Assembly (NCBI GenBank): GCA_023653785.1
Contig: JAMKCH010049164.1
Coordinates: 1-64,000, forward strand
Length of the DNA stretch: 64,000 nucleotides
From: Ophioderma brevispina
Taxonomy: Eukaryota > Echinodermata > Ophiuroidea > Amphilepidida > Ophiodermatidae
Reading direction: 5' to 3'
Of the stretch, positions 36,010 to 49,062 are shown piece by piece. How positions within the stretch are numbered: the stretch's first letter is position 1; each line of letters begins with the position of its first letter. The position numbers and the translations under genes were made by a program. The notes beneath the pieces are model-generated. The model saw only the letters and a program-made list of their open reading frames with translations. It was not told the DNA's origin and ran no database searches.

Positions 36010-36354
36010 TACATGTATGTACATTACAGTGTATTATATTCATGTATAGACTGAATTGGTGGTTGCAGCGAGATTCTATATTGTTACGCCTAAGAACTTG
36101 ACAAAGTTTTGTGATACATACAACTTATGTATCTTTGTTTTCCCCAATTTGAAAAAAAAAAATGCAGGTTTCCTGTTTTGTCCAATTTCTAGAGAGTAAT
36201 GGTAAAATCCATACCCATTTTCTCCATAATTTCAAACTGCAAATTTTCCATGTGTCAAGTATAAAATATGTTGTAAATCATGCTTAATTTATGTGCAAGA
36301 AACTTTGGTAGAAGTCAAGAGTGTGGCTATTGCAGTTTCTTTAAGTTAAATAAA
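36010..36354 (+). promoter_or_regulatory. PPP1R8: PPP1R8 3' UTR with AATAAA at 36,349-36,354
   Basis: About 340 bp of AT-rich sequence after the stop, ending with a canonical AATAAA poly(A) signal in a TTAAATAAAGGGG context. It is the first clear signal downstream of the conserved C-terminus. Confidence 0.6.
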
Positions 36355-38264
36355 GGGGAAATAATATCTGATGGCATATTTTCTGAAAATTGTGTATTTA
36401 AAAGGATTTACACAGGGCTTTCTAAAATACTGATGATGTAAACAAATTTCAACCTCAACCTCACCATTGTGAATGCAGTTTGCCTTTAAACTGGGATTCT
36501 TTTTTATTTTACAAAATCACTTTTCAAATTTATCGAACAAGAGAAATTACAGTTTTCAGAAATGAACTGGATTTGGGGTGCTAATATCCATTTCGGTATC
36601 CTAAGTTGGATAACGTCATGATGCCTGTTTTGTGTTCACAGGTTTACAGTGTATTAGAGAGAGTGGCATAACAGTGGGGGTGAACCACACCTGAGCCTCT
36701 CCCGTCCCTCCCACCAAATGAACTGAAACTGACCGTTTGTATACAGTGTGTATGGAGAATTAACCCAAATTCACCCCTCAAGAAAATGCCTCGGCACCCC
36801 TTCTCCCCCCCCCCCGCCATTTGCAAAGTCTGGTTAAAAACCACTGATATAGAATAAACTTTAATAAAGGGGAGGAAGCCCAATTTAATTTATGAGTTTT
36901 CATCTTGATTGAACTACCCTTAACCCCAAAACCCCATTTGTTAAGTTTCGCGCCAATAGTCAATCCATTTTTATGTGAGAGCTAACAACATGATTTTGCG
37001 AGCCTCAATATTGGTCAACCAAAATCAGGGCACATTTGGGGGGGTGGGGGGGCCCATAACATTCAAACTAAGCTGCTTTTAAAGCCCCAATATTTAGAGA
37101 AAATATTAACTTCTTGACACAACATATTTAACCATTTCCAGGCAAAATCAGGGGTTCTGGGAACTATTTATGATTGGGGCTGGTTGTCTTTAAGTTCCAC
37201 ATAAAGTAGGCAATTTTTAAGAAATGGTGCAAGAATTTTAGTGAGGTTTTTTTTTTTCCACATGTCAAAATGTTTTTTTTTGGGGGGGGCAGTTATGGTC
37301 ATCATTTAAATATGAGGTATGATCCAGTCTTAAATTCTAAAAAATAACTTTTTGAACACCATTTGTGAACAAAAGGTATGAAGGGATTTTTTACTCTAAA
37401 AGATTGGTACAAGATCCACCCCACTAATTATACTACCTCATAAAAATTTGCCAAATTGTGAAAACAAGCAGTGGGATAACATATTTTCTGAAAAACTTGC
37501 ATGTAGTAATTAGCTCCCTCCTGCATCAATTTAATTTCTTTAATTATGCTTCTGATATTCACAATTTAATTGCCATAGATATTTATTAGAATTAGTACAA
37601 ACTTGTGACTTGATCAACGTTTAAACTTTGCAATTTGTAGCAATGGAGTTTACAGTTGATATTTACACATATATTTAGTACAAGTACCCCCCATCTTTTT
37701 CACTGTATGATTTGTTAATCTGCCAACTTGGACCCTACATTTTCAAATACCTGTACCTGGGGTTAACTGTGTTTTTGTACAGACCTTCCAAAGCATGATC
37801 ATATGTGGAAACCTTTCCCTAAACAAATGATCAGTTACAGATGTAAAAATTTTGGAACTTTTCGTGTGTACAAAATGCTCAATGCAACTAAATGCAAAGT
37901 GGATACCTATTTCAGAAGTGGATTCTCATGATCTACCTACTTGCTGCAAGCCAAACTGTTTGATACAAAGAAAAAATTATAAAATAAAACTTATTTCTAG
38001 CACTTGTGTGATATGTTACCATGGTTACAATAGTGCAGTTGAGGTATCAAGATGTAGTAGTATAGCTTCAGCCTGTTTGCCATCTAGAGCTAGCTTTGTG
38101 GTCAGCCGTTGCTTGCCTGCATGCAGAATGCCCAACCTAACCCGAGTGCTTTCTTCTAGACCATCTTCATTTTGGAAGCGATCTTTGCCCAGGGACCAAG
38201 CGGACAGACAACTTATGTATTCTTTTTGTTTCATACATAAAATTATGTACTGTACTATAGTTGG
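36355..38264. other. intergenic, non-coding
   Basis: No exon supported. The open frame at 37,852-38,292 has several Cys pairs but no domain pattern and runs into a MITE. Short poly-C and poly-G runs occur near 36,810 and 37,040. Confidence 0.5.
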
Positions 38265-38393
38265 AGTAATAATTTCTTGGCCACGTTACTAGGTACGCCC
38301 ACTTCCCCGCCAAAACGGCTCACCGCTGGGTTGCACGTAGACATGGTTCATGCAACAAGCCATGCGCATGTGCCATGGCCAAGGAATTATTAC
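38265..38393. mobile_element. ~129-bp MITE with 18-bp inverted ends
   Basis: The ends GTAATAATTTCTTGGCCA and TGGCCAAGGAATTATTAC are reverse complements with one mismatch. The interior is GC-richer than the flanks and has further partial symmetry (CCATGCGCATG). Confidence 0.65.
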
Positions 38394-39623
38394 TTGAACT
38401 ATCCCCTCTGTTCTTTGGTAAATAAACAAATGCTACTGCATAAATCAGTCATGAATTTCAGACAAGTTACTGTAAATAAGTAGTCACTTAGTTACTACTC
38501 TCACTAATGCTACAGTATAATTTGGCATGGGGTTTGTAGGAAATTTCATTAGGAGTTTCAGAAATTTCATATAGGGTTACCTATTGGTAAGGGTGCCATT
38601 CCTAATTCATTCATATAGTATGAGACCTTGTAGTTTATCCTTCTGGTCCATTCCAATCCCATAATGCATATGCTTATACTGTACTAAACGCATGTCAGTA
38701 CTTACAGTGGGATTAAAAATTACTTGGACAGGAGATACGCACACCTATTTACGCGCAACAAGCTAGGCAGAGGTTTGGCGCATTCTTCGACCAATTACGC
38801 GCTGCGAAACGATTTGCGATATTCCTCCTGGCTCACGCAATCCACGCTTGCATGTGTTCGATTCTGTCCAACAAATTATTAATCAGACTGTAGGGATAAA
38901 AAGTGTTCCAAAAGATTAAGAACCACAAGAAATTTCATGATCATGCTAAAAATTGCCTAAGTACTAATGCTTTGTGGGCTAAAGTGAGTGTAAAAGTCAG
39001 GGTTTTTATGTGTTAAGACTAGGATTTTTGTGAGCTCACATGACCCTACTGAGGTGAAATGTCCCGAAACTGGTGCATTGTGGGATTGACTCAATACACC
39101 CTCTGGGTACATTCTGGGCCTGCACATGTTTATCACCTGGAGACCTATTGTCAGTACTGATCGTGTATGCAAATTTTGTAGCTTCATTTGCATAACATCT
39201 TTGTGAAGATGTGTGCAGCACAATGACACGAAAATAAGTGTCAAGTACACACCTCTTCAGAAACGCACTTTGCAGATAAAGCTACAAAATTTGCATGACA
39301 AGTAATGACAATAGCTGTCTGGGTGATAAGTTTCAACTAAAAACTGGAAGACCATGTCATATGTGAACAAATTAGTTATGGCAACCCTGCAAATGTATAC
39401 AATTTCCAAAATCTCTAATGAAATTTCCTACAAGGTATTTTCTGCTGTCAAAAAGACATTCTGTTTCCACTATTGTTTACACACTATATATATTTAGTAT
39501 TTTTAAGGGAAAGAGGCCCTCCCTTGTTGAATTATCAACAGTATTACCCATGCATTACCCACTGAATGAATGGCCTTGGATATGTTAATTCCTGACAGGT
39601 AGAGGTAGTGTGCAAAACCGGCA
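38394..39623. other. intergenic with short inverted repeats
   Basis: No gene. GCAAATTTTGTAGCTT near 39,168 and AAGCTACAAAATTTGC near 39,280 are reverse complements about 100 bp apart, likely a small MITE. CpG-containing sequence at 38,730-38,870 with ACTTGGACAG..CTGTCCAA ends may be another. Confidence 0.45.
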
Positions 39624-39911
39624 ATACAGGATGTCCACAAAAATGGTGTGGGAAAAAGCACCCTCCTTGGAGGTGAAAAAAATAGTGACATGATATTTAC
39701 ATCATAATGAATTAAAAAGTGGCACAATTGGTATCACACCCTCTTAGAATATTAGCCATATCTCTGGATTGCAACAACAAAATTGGAAGCTGTAAATGGT
39801 ATTCAAAAGCCAAGACTTCATTTGTGATATTTAAATATTACGTCATTATTTTATTTATTTTCACCTCTAACGAGGGCACTTCTGCCCTACACCATTTTGG
39901 ACACCCTGTAT
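39624..39911. mobile_element. ~288-bp palindromic MITE, ATACAGGATGTCC ends
   Basis: ATACAGGATGTCCACAAAAA..GGTGTGGG at the left is the reverse complement of CCCTACACCATTTTGGACAC..CCTGTAT at the right, over about 70 bp with indels. ACAGGGTGTCC ends next to TA dinucleotides fit the mariner-type MITEs common in animals (inference). Confidence 0.6.
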
Positions 39912-42133
39912 ATACGTATCCTATAACAAGTTGACACATCACAGTGGCTGTCAAAATATTTAAAGCGTTATTTACCGAGCGTGACATGCGTCAACATGTA
40001 AGTGAATACCAATTGGCTTGTTGAGTAGGTCTGAACAATTCTGAAAGCAACTGTAGTGCAAGAAAGTCATGTGCATTTTTCTTGTTTTAGTGGAGGTTTT
40101 TATGTATTTTGTGGAATGGTGAATATTGCCACAGTGATACAGGATATAATGGAAAGTTCAAAATATTTAAGTGTCATGTGGTTTTTTTTTTGTTTATTAT
40201 AAGGGAATAATTTGTTTGTGTAGGCATTGTATGTACATTGCTTTCTTGCCCAGGAAATGGAACAAGGAAGTCATATGTGCCACCTATATAGGACTTTTTG
40301 CATCGACAGCTTTATTTCCAGTATTACCAACAAACTTTGTATGTGCCACATGTAATATTCTTGTTAGCACCAAGTTAAATTTTGTGAAATTAAATTATCA
40401 GTCATTTTCGTCAAGATGTAAACAAATAATACCCTCAATTTTTGTCAAAAGTTTGATTTTGTTGTCATTATCTTATTGGAAATTGTTGAAGAAAAGTTAC
40501 CAGCAAGTGCTAAAGCTGAAAACAAACAGGTTTTTTAAATATGGGTGATTTTTGTGCAAAAATGTAGGAATCCCAACATTTATGAGTATGACGTCACAAA
40601 ATAGTGCAAAGTTGTAGCTTTAATGTCACTTTTACAAGCTTTAATGTCTGTTAATTCATGAAGGACAGTATATTATTTACTGATGTGATACAACACAATA
40701 AACAGTACAGTGGGCATTTTAAATTTTGGAAAAAATGACTGATTGTTGTAATTTAATTAATAGATCATCAAAGGAGAACTGTAATATAAAACAATATTTA
40801 GACACCATAAAATACATATTTCATCCAATTATTTTGTAGTTTTCAGGCATGATAATTTTCGGGCTTTTGCCTGAATTCAGGCCTTTTGTTCAGATTTACG
40901 TCATTTTATTTTCAGCTCGGTTTAGGTGCATTTTGGTCATTTCATGCCATTTTTCAGGATTTTTTGTCAAAAAGTGGATTCACATGCTTGAGTTTTTAAA
41001 AAAATTTAAAGCTTGCATTTTGAGTAATTTTTAGACAGGACTGCAAAAGTCTCCTGTAATGCCAATTTGGGACAATAACCTCACTTTGTTTCCCCCTTTA
41101 CTTGGCCTGTCATTTCATATAGTTGAAAGCACTTTCCTACTGAGTTGCTATTCTGGTTGCATACCAGTGCTATTGTTTTGGGAAGCATTGTGATTCCGCC
41201 AGGTGGAAGGTGGATTAAGAAATCAATGTAATTGTACCAAACTAGCATACTCCCATTGTGTTTCTTTTGAAGTTGCATACCAGTGCTATTGATTAGGAAT
41301 TGTGCCAGGTACGCCTTATGAAAGTGATGTTGTTGTGACGAATTAGCTTTTGCCAGTCTTGGCTACAAATTACTCAAAACTTGAAACTTCAAAATTTGTT
41401 TTCAGATATTACAAAATAACTGGATGGGATGTGTATTTTGTCTAATTATTGTTTTGCAGTACAGTTCTCCCTCAAGATTCTGACTTTTTAACCCTTTACC
41501 TGGACTCGTGCAGGCAATTACCTCCGTCTCGTACACCAAGGACTTTAGCGGTAAAGATTGGCCTCCAGCGACCTCCTGCCGGCATGCTTGTGTGGGCAGA
41601 CCAGCCGACATCGGGTGACAGTGTTACTGAAAAACAGCCTAGAGGCGAGACATTGTGTTTAGAAATCAAGGGCAGGTTCCAGCCAGAATTGCCTGTCTCC
41701 CGAGCTGTAGTATGGTTCAGTTTCACTGCACTAAAAACAATGAAACTGCTGAAGCAAATCTGGGCTACTTCTAACCCAGGTTCCCAGGTAGAGGGATAAA
41801 ATGTGCACATTTGCATCCCGTTAAGTAAATCATTAAAAGTGGGGGACCCAATCGACAACCTCACACACCCCACTTCACTCTATCAAAATTGAAATTTGGT
41901 ATTAGAAAAAAAAGTTCATATTTTCTTCATTACCCCAGTGAAATTTTGACCCAGGAAAAAATCCCTTTTTATGTTAGGAACAAAAATGTCTGGACCACAT
42001 TTTTAATTAAGTCTTTTGTTCAATTTAGTAAACATTTTTCTTCTGCTATCCAAACGGCTGGACCGATTTAAATCATTATCATGCTTTGAGGTGTCCGATA
42101 CGCGATAATATCGGATCCTACACATGATAATGA
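39912..42133. other. intergenic, no supported gene
   Basis: Open frames at 40,171-40,548 and 41,449-41,799 are the longest, but they have no recognisable domain, no splice context and composition like the surroundings. GTTGCATACCAGTGCTATTG is repeated directly near 41,156 and 41,272. Confidence 0.45.
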
Positions 42134-42232
42134 TAAAATTGGATGATTTGCACCCAATATTTATTGGTCTCGCTATGAGTTTCAAAATATTGGGCTCGAC
42201 CAATAAATTTGGGCTGAACCAATCCAATTTTA
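42134..42232. mobile_element. hairpin MITE of the ATTGGATGATTT group
   Basis: TAAAATTGGATGATTT is matched in reverse complement by CCAATCCAATTTTA. Inside, CCAATATTTATTGGTC pairs loosely with GACCAATAAATTTGG. It shares motifs with 14,861-15,013. Confidence 0.55.
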
Positions 42233-44225
42233 TTACAGTATTTGTAATCGGATGTTTTTGGTGATATGCTTCCCTGTATGGGAGGAAACATGAAAAATTT
42301 GGAACATGATGGGGTCACCAACCCAATTGGGTCCAAAATGGTGCTTATGACTTTCTTGCATATTGACGTCATAATATTGGGAGAGAAGTGCATAACCATT
42401 TGGTATTTTAACACCAAACTTCATCAGGTGGTGTCGGTTTTTAGTAATGTTTTAAAAAGTTGCTTAAAAATACCTACCTCAAATAGCCAGGGTGCATTGG
42501 CCATTTGTCTATAGATAAAATGTGATGTAAATTGTAATGTGTGGAAAAAGTTTGATCAGCCTGTAGTCGCGCGAATTTACGTAAGGGATGGATTTGTGAG
42601 AAGATCCTGCCAAAAAAAGTACAATAAAAATTTGTATTTTGAGGCTGATTTTTTTTTAAGTGAATTTTTCAGTATCGGCCAAAAAGTACATACTTTAAAA
42701 AAATGGATAAACATTACCTTTTTTTGTACCACTAACACTTCTGTAATCAGTCTAAAATGCATTTGGCAGACATTCAAACCAGTGTAGTCTTAGAGAACAC
42801 GGCACTTTGAAAATAGTGTGCCCTCAAGATTTTTCAAAATCGATATTTTTTCATGGTTTTAAAGCTTATAGCATTAGTAAGCCCTCCCTAAAATGATTAA
42901 GACCAAATCACAGCCTTTATGGGTAAACAAACGATCTTATAATAATGTCAGCCGTCGAATTCATTTCAAGCAACTACGGAATGCGTCTAACACAAGAAAA
43001 CGCACCATATGCCTTTTTGTTTTTTGTTTCCATAGCAATGCCCCTGTTGACCGGTCTGTACCTTTTGGTTTGTTGTGGGCCGCCGCTAAGCTGCAGGACC
43101 ACTTAGCAATCCGTTGGGCATGTGTATGTAGTGTGGATGTGTGTGTGTAGTTTGTGTCCCAAATTGTTGAAGATTTGTGTTTTAAATTGACCTCATGAAG
43201 TTTACAAACTCAATTGGAACCAACTTCTGTCATAGGTGCACCTGGGATCCCTCAAAAGTTGATGAGGTCAAAGGGCATGTTGAAAGTCAAGGGCATTGAG
43301 GTCAATTTGAAAAATGGGGCTTAAATGTAAAATTGATCTAAATTGAAAACTTGAAGTTCAATTGGAACCAATTTTGTCATAGGTGAAGCATGCGATCCCT
43401 CATATGTGATAAGACAACGGTCACGTGCCAGGGTCAAAGGTCATGGGGCGGCCCAGCTTATCTTCTTTGAATGTAGCGAGTGCGCAAGCGGAGAACCGCG
43501 TAATTCTAGTTAATGTCATGAGTACGAGTCCTATGATTTCATGTAATATACACATTTGTTGATTAAAGTGATGACAACTTACAGTTGGCCTACAAATTAC
43601 CTGGATGTCCTAACCTCTTTATTACGTCACATCTTTTTGAGTATGTATTTTTATGTGTAAAATGTATCTCTATTCGTCAATGGCCCTAGACTATCATTTG
43701 AAACAATTGAGAACTTTCAATATTTTGTTGAAATGTGCAGTGCCACTTTAAGTCAATGTGTTTTTGTTGGCTTCCAAAATACCTTCTTTAATTTGGGACG
43801 CTATCTTCCGAAACCAATGACTATGGTGTTTTAACCCTGGAATGCGACATTCCACAAATACAACTTGGTTGAAGGAGATAATATGGCACATTATTTCCCC
43901 AGTTACTGTACTTGCCTACGTCCTTATCACCCACTCACCCGCTGGCCCACTAGCCATACCAGGGGAAAAAATAGTGTGCCTTATTGCCCAGCTACCGGGT
44001 GAGTCAAAAAAATTTACCCTGATTGTGTCTCCTTTTGAATTTTTAAATATATAGATCTAACATATGTGGTATCTGCGGAATACTTATTTCATTATCTTTA
44101 ATTTGCTGCAAAGATCATTCAATCGGTTAAGTATAGGCCGACTACAGTCTTTCGAATCAGAGTCTGCAGTGAATAAATACGCCCTTATTTTCTCTGACAA
44201 CGGATTTCTTCTCTGACAGCCGTTC
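42233..44225. other. intergenic; tandem ~135-bp repeat pair near 43.2-43.4 kb
   Basis: CTCAATTGGAACCAACTTCT..GTCATAGGTG (43,208-43,245) recurs as GTTCAATTGGAACCAATTTT..GTCATAGGTG (43,353-43,386), each within an AAATTGACCTC-type context. No coding segment recognised elsewhere in the interval. Confidence 0.45.
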
Positions 44226-45660
44226 ATTGTCCCCGCCTAATGAGTTCGGAATGGGACTATGAAAGAGCAGCGTCCGTCCGTCGTTTGTCCGTTCCGGTGA
44301 CAAAAAAATGGGTTAACCCATGTTTAATACCATTTATCTGTGGAGTTTCCATAGGGTGACAATGATTAACTTGGTGAAAGAGCGGGTTGTTGGTTCTCGA
44401 CCTCATTAGATTGGTGGCCGTGAATATGCGAATTAGTACTAATTGCATAAATTTAATTAGAATTTTCCTGCAATGCCTGTTTACCATTTTCTGATTTCTG
44501 TCGGTGTATAAGTATGCACTTGGTGGAGGAAGCAGCTGAAGAGTTCCATTGATCTGATTAGCTTTGGGCGGTATTTCGGGCAATTGAGTAGCAAATGAGC
44601 TACTTACTATGCAAAAATCGCTAAGTAAATCTTTTTGAAACGGTAAACATTGATACTCAAAATTCCTAGCGCATGCATAAATAGCCTTTCCTGGGGCACA
44701 TCTTTTGTTGCATTTTGAACCATGGATATTATATATATGCGGCTAATGGGTATGCAAGGAGCTAATTAAATATGCTAGTTGCTGTATCTCTGAAACGGTA
44801 CAATCGGATAGGCAAAATTCCTTCCGCTACCAACAACGAGAATACTATGTGCTATGGGGAAGGGTGGAGGGCGTTGGGAGGGGGTGTAGGTGTTGGGGAG
44901 GGGGTTGGGTGTGGGGGAGGGGGTTTGGGTGTTGGGGAGGGGGTTTGGTGTGTTTGGGGAGGGGGTTTGGGTGTCTGGGGAGGGTGGGTTGGGGTTTTGG
45001 CGCGGGCGATTGTTGGTCAATTGTGCGGGGGTGGGGTGTTGCCCAAGGGTGTTGGGGCGGGCTTGGCGATATGCGGCGTGTTGGGTTCGGGGTTCTTGTC
45101 TGCGAATTTTTGCGGGGGCATGGGGTTTGGTCTTGGTTCGGGGCTTTGGGGCGGGGGTGGGGTGTTGCATTGCTTTGGGGAGGGGGGTGGGAGTGTTGGA
45201 GGGCGGGGTGTTGGGGAGGGGGATTGGATTGTTGCGGAGGGCTGAGGTGTTGGAGGGGATGGGGGTTGCGGGGTGTTGGAAAGGGGAGGCGTGTTATGGG
45301 TATTGGGGTAGGGGTGTTTGAAGAGGTGTTGAGGGGGTGGGGTGGGTTGGCAGGGGGTGGTTGGGGGTATTATGCGTGGGGGTGTGTGGGGAGTTGTGTG
45401 GGGTGTTGGGTGCGGGCGTTGGGGAGGGTTGGAGTCGTTTAAAAAAAGCGATCCGTCGGGGATAGGAGGCAGTCGATAGAGAGAGTCGAAAAAGGGGACT
45501 TGGGGGTTTTGCAGGGTGTTGGGGAGGGTGGAGTGTTGCAGGGTATTGGGGAGGGTTTTAGGTGTTTAAGTTGAACATTTATATCACATGTTAGTGATCG
45601 GAACATTCGGCGGGGACATTTTTATACGCATCGCGGTTAAAAATACGAGTTCGCCTTGTT
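44226..45660 (+). mobile_element. TGTCCCCGCC-ended repeat with expanded G-rich core
   Basis: Left end ATTGTCCCCGCCTAATGAGTTC, right end ACATTCGGCGGGGACATTTTT then CGAGTTCGCCTTG. The order of internal blocks matches the four copies in the PPP1R8 introns (GTCCGT run, GTGACAATGAT..CTTGGTG, CTGAAGAGTTC, GAAACGGTAC). The core at 44,856-45,560 is a ~700-bp G-rich array, compared with roughly 95-215 bp in the others. Confidence 0.75.
44856..45560 (+). repeat. G-rich minisatellite, G-quadruplex prone
   Basis: Repeats of GTGTTGGGGAGGGGGTTTGG and shorter variants, almost without C on this strand. Many runs of four or five G lie within seven bases of each other, the pattern expected to form G-quadruplexes. 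Long apparent open frames on both strands result from the composition and are not genes. Confidence 0.8.
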
Positions 45661-47860
45661 TCCATGTGAATCCGTGGACGAGCAGAAACCTGACTACTTT
45701 GCCTCAATTAAAGATAGAACCCGGCTTTCCGATGAATACCAAATAGTTGATATATTTACGTTAACACTTCAAAATGGTGGACACAATCAAGGGTCAGTTT
45801 TTTTTTACTCACCCTGTATAACCCAAGTACTTTTTTATTGCACTGCACTCTACTCTGGGGACGACTTGTAGGGATAGAGTTCAAACAATTTCCCTAGGAA
45901 AACCACTTGTATCAGAATCAACCAATGAAATATCATGATTATTTTGTGAATATTCACAATGTGTTATCAAAATTGTAATTGGTTTACCTCCCAATGGAAA
46001 ATATAATTGACCAATGTTTGTCGAAATGGCAATGTCTTCCACATGACAGTAAGGAATATTTTGCCAATTCTGTTATTTCGTGGTGCAACCTGCCGATTGG
46101 CCACATTGGCACTTACATGAATTTTTATTAGCTAATCAACAACATGGTTAGAATGCTAATAGGGCTAAAGTGGCCAAGAGCTTAAGAAGCTGCATTTCAT
46201 TTGGTTATTGAAATTAATATATGATGTAAATAGCCAATCAGAAAGGCTATCTGAGTAGTGCTCAGGGAGTAATGTTTGTCCAATAAAAAATCTTCCATAA
46301 TTTGAGGGTTCAAATGGAATTGCCCTTTGTGCTTTTTGCACATTTTTGCCTGTGATTGAGACACTTGTTGCACCAGTTTGACCCTTCAGAATGACAGGGT
46401 TGGTTACGCACCTGCTCATTTCAATGAATTTTGTATGAAATTTGACTACTTGATCAATGTTTAAGCAAAGCTCTAGTCCCCAATTTCAATGAATTATGCT
46501 GAACATCTTGATTACTTGATGAATGTATATGATTTTTTAAAGATACAAACTTCTTTAAATTTCTCACTTGATTGGATGTAGAACACCCACCCAGAAAAAT
46601 GTCAAAGGTTTATTAAATAAACAAGGAGAAAAGAACACCAAAAACTGAAGTTGCAAACTCGCTTGCTGAAGATTTTCTGTCGTGCCTGAACAACAAAACA
46701 AATACTAAGTATCTTTTTGCTACATGAAGATGGCCATTTTCAGCTTCTTCACATAGTGTCTCCTGCTTTCGCGATTACTACATGACCTTTTCTTGCAACT
46801 TGACCTGAGATGACCTTTGATCTAGGAATGTGATCAACTGCTGAAGGTGCTTATACTGCACCTGTAACGCAAGTTTGGTTGCAATTGGATTTGATGTTTT
46901 TGACTGGCACCAAAACTTCACACATCTTTAACATTTCCGGACAGACAGACAGACAAAAGGACCGACTGGTTAGTGCTCCCTGACTTGTAGGCGACACAAT
47001 AAGCACCAAACCTGGTTACAAAAAAATAGGGATGTATTTTCTGGAAATGTACTTGTGTTTCTTTCAGTGACTGCTCATTATCAATATCAGATTTAAGTTT
47101 TTTAAGTGCATTAAAAATGTGGAATTTTATTTCCTCAGCAAATCATCAAAAGTCTGCATCCATTTTTTGTGATGTGAAGAGTAAAATATTTCTGGTGTGC
47201 ACATTTATATTTGAGTTGTGAAAAAAGTAAAGGTGGGTCACTCAATTAACAGGCCCCCCCCACACACACACACACTATTCATCCCATTTTATGGTACATT
47301 AAGGTGGGTGGCCCGATCAACAACCACATATTCACCCACTACCACATCGAAATTGAGATTTCGTATCAGAAGCAAGCTCATATTTTACTCATAGCCTGAG
47401 AATCGTTTCTTTTACAGCATATGATCAAATAGCCTTGTCCCCATGTGTCGTTGACGTGTGCATACATGCACTCTCTCACACACACTCACTCTCTCTCTCC
47501 CTCCCCTTCCTCCCTCATGCTCTCTCACTCAAACTGACACACTTTTTTGGGCCATTTTGCTTCTATCCAAATCACATCAATGTAACTGATTTCATATAGA
47601 TAAGACCACCCCAATAGATTTGTTACATTGTATTCGGCTGCAGAAATGTCTTGAAAGTGAAAACAAAAGGCAATTTTGATTTGCTTCATTTCAATATAAA
47701 ACATCTGAATTGAGTATTTGCTTTTTAAATGCTAAATTAGAAATTTCAAAATGTTTGTACCAAAAAATATTTATCAGCTTAATCCAGGGTTTTCCAACCT
47801 TTTGACCGAGACCCCATATTTTGACACTTAGCTTGCGGCGACCCCCATTACTCAAAATAA
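45661..47860. other. intergenic with repeat remnants
   Basis: 46,754-46,888 (TAGTGTCTCCTGCTTTCGC.. TGACCTTTGATC.. CTGCACCTGTAAC..) is related to 61,082-61,241. A short CA/CT-rich tract lies at 47,260-47,530. CCAGGGTTTTCCAACCTTTT at 47,783 looks like the end of a hAT-type element (inference). No gene. Confidence 0.45.
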
Positions 47861-48029
47861 TATATTCTCAAAAAGAAATTTGACCAGTCAAGAAAAAATT
47901 GTGAAGGTGGTGTGGCAAGCCAAGTTTTCAAGCCAGGGATTGCAACAAGGTCACCTATTTATACCGGAAATTCTTGAATCTACTGATGACAGGGAAGCAA
48001 GGGCAATCCGGAGCACTGTCCACCAGATT

Positions 48030-49062
48030 GTAAACTCACAAATGATATTGAGGAAAGCTTTGAAAAGCGTTGTCATCTTGGTGGACCTACTCCCACAGCA
48101 TAGGGCTAAACAGCGTGTGGCCCAAGGGCTTGATACTCGAGCTACTCGGGACGATCCCGGATTGTCACCTTCTACAATTCATATGTAACGTGCTTGCAAA
48201 ACGTTGCTTTGTTCTTAAGACCAGTGATGGGCAGAGCAGTTGTCTGCAACGTCTGAGGAACGGAGTACAAGGATCTGTACTGGCTCCCATGCTGTTCAAC
48301 TTGTATATCAGCGATTTACCTAAAACAACATCTACACAATATGTCTACGCGCAATCTTGCCCTTCTTTACTAGGACAGAAGCTGGACAGAAGTTGAAAGT
48401 ACACTCACTGCAGATATGGCCCTACTTGCAGCATATCTCAAGACCTGGAGACTTAAACTGAGTGAAGCCAAGACCACCGCTACTGCCTTCCATCTCAATA
48501 CCAAAGAGGCTCATCGCCAGCTTCAAATAACCTCAATGGAGCGCCTCTGCCATAATCCTACACCAACCTATCTGGGAGTGAAGCTTGATCGGCAGCTTAC
48601 TTTAATACCGGCAGCACCTCGAGTCAGTATGCGCAAGGTATCTTTGAGGAATAACCTCCTGTGCCGCCTTGCTGGATCCTCATGGGGTGCCAGCCCAACA
48701 ACTCTATGCACCACTGCCCTGGCTCTGGTCTACAGCACTGCTGAATATGCCACCCCAGCATGGTGCAATAGCTCTCACACAAAGAAGCTGCAGGGGACAC
48801 AGTACTTGACGAGACCATGAGAACCATTACTGGCTGCCTTTGTCCCACTCCATCTGAGTTTCTACCAGTGCTTTCAGGCATTGCACCTGCAGTGCTTCGG
48901 AGAGGAACCCACATTGCATAAACTGCAACTGGTGAATAAGGCTCTGTTTGGACAACAAGCACCTGCTGCATACACTGTGTCCCAAAGAATCACAAAGCCA
49001 CCCTCTGCATACGAGACTGTGCTTCTGCTCTCCGCCACCTTTTCTTCACCAAACGCTGCTTA
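48030..49062 (+). pseudogene. dead non-LTR retrotransposon reverse transcriptase
   Basis: The first frame (48,070-48,396) has the box NGVQGSVLAPMLFNLYISDLP, the conserved GVPQGS..P.LFNLYI motif of non-LTR reverse transcriptases. It continues to YVYA, where the catalytic YADD should follow but reads QSC. After a frameshift near 48,360-48,410 comes the thumb region (YLKTWRLKLSEAKT, TYLGVKLDRQLT, STAEYATPAWCNSSHTKKL) up to about 48,800, then a further frame to 49,060. The style is that of the Jockey/CR1-type group; the clade is not certain. No endonuclease domain was found upstream, so the copy is 5' truncated and inactive. Confidence 0.85.

Noticed and set aside
37852..38292. 146-residue frame with CxxC and CC motifs suggesting a zinc finger
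   Set aside because: Cys spacing is irregular, histidines are lacking, and the frame runs into a MITE at 38,265.
40171..40548. 125-residue open frame, hydrophobic and Cys-containing
   Set aside because: AT-rich composition identical to the intergenic surroundings; no family resemblance.
41449..41873. Open frames of 116 (+) and 125 (-) residues overlapping each other
   Set aside because: Neither shows a recognisable motif, and overlap in both directions suggests chance. No splice evidence.
44772..45442. Long glycine-rich open frames (143-197 residues) on + and a proline-rich frame on -
   Set aside because: They arise from the G-rich minisatellite, in which stop codons are rare in every frame. 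No domain or splice context.
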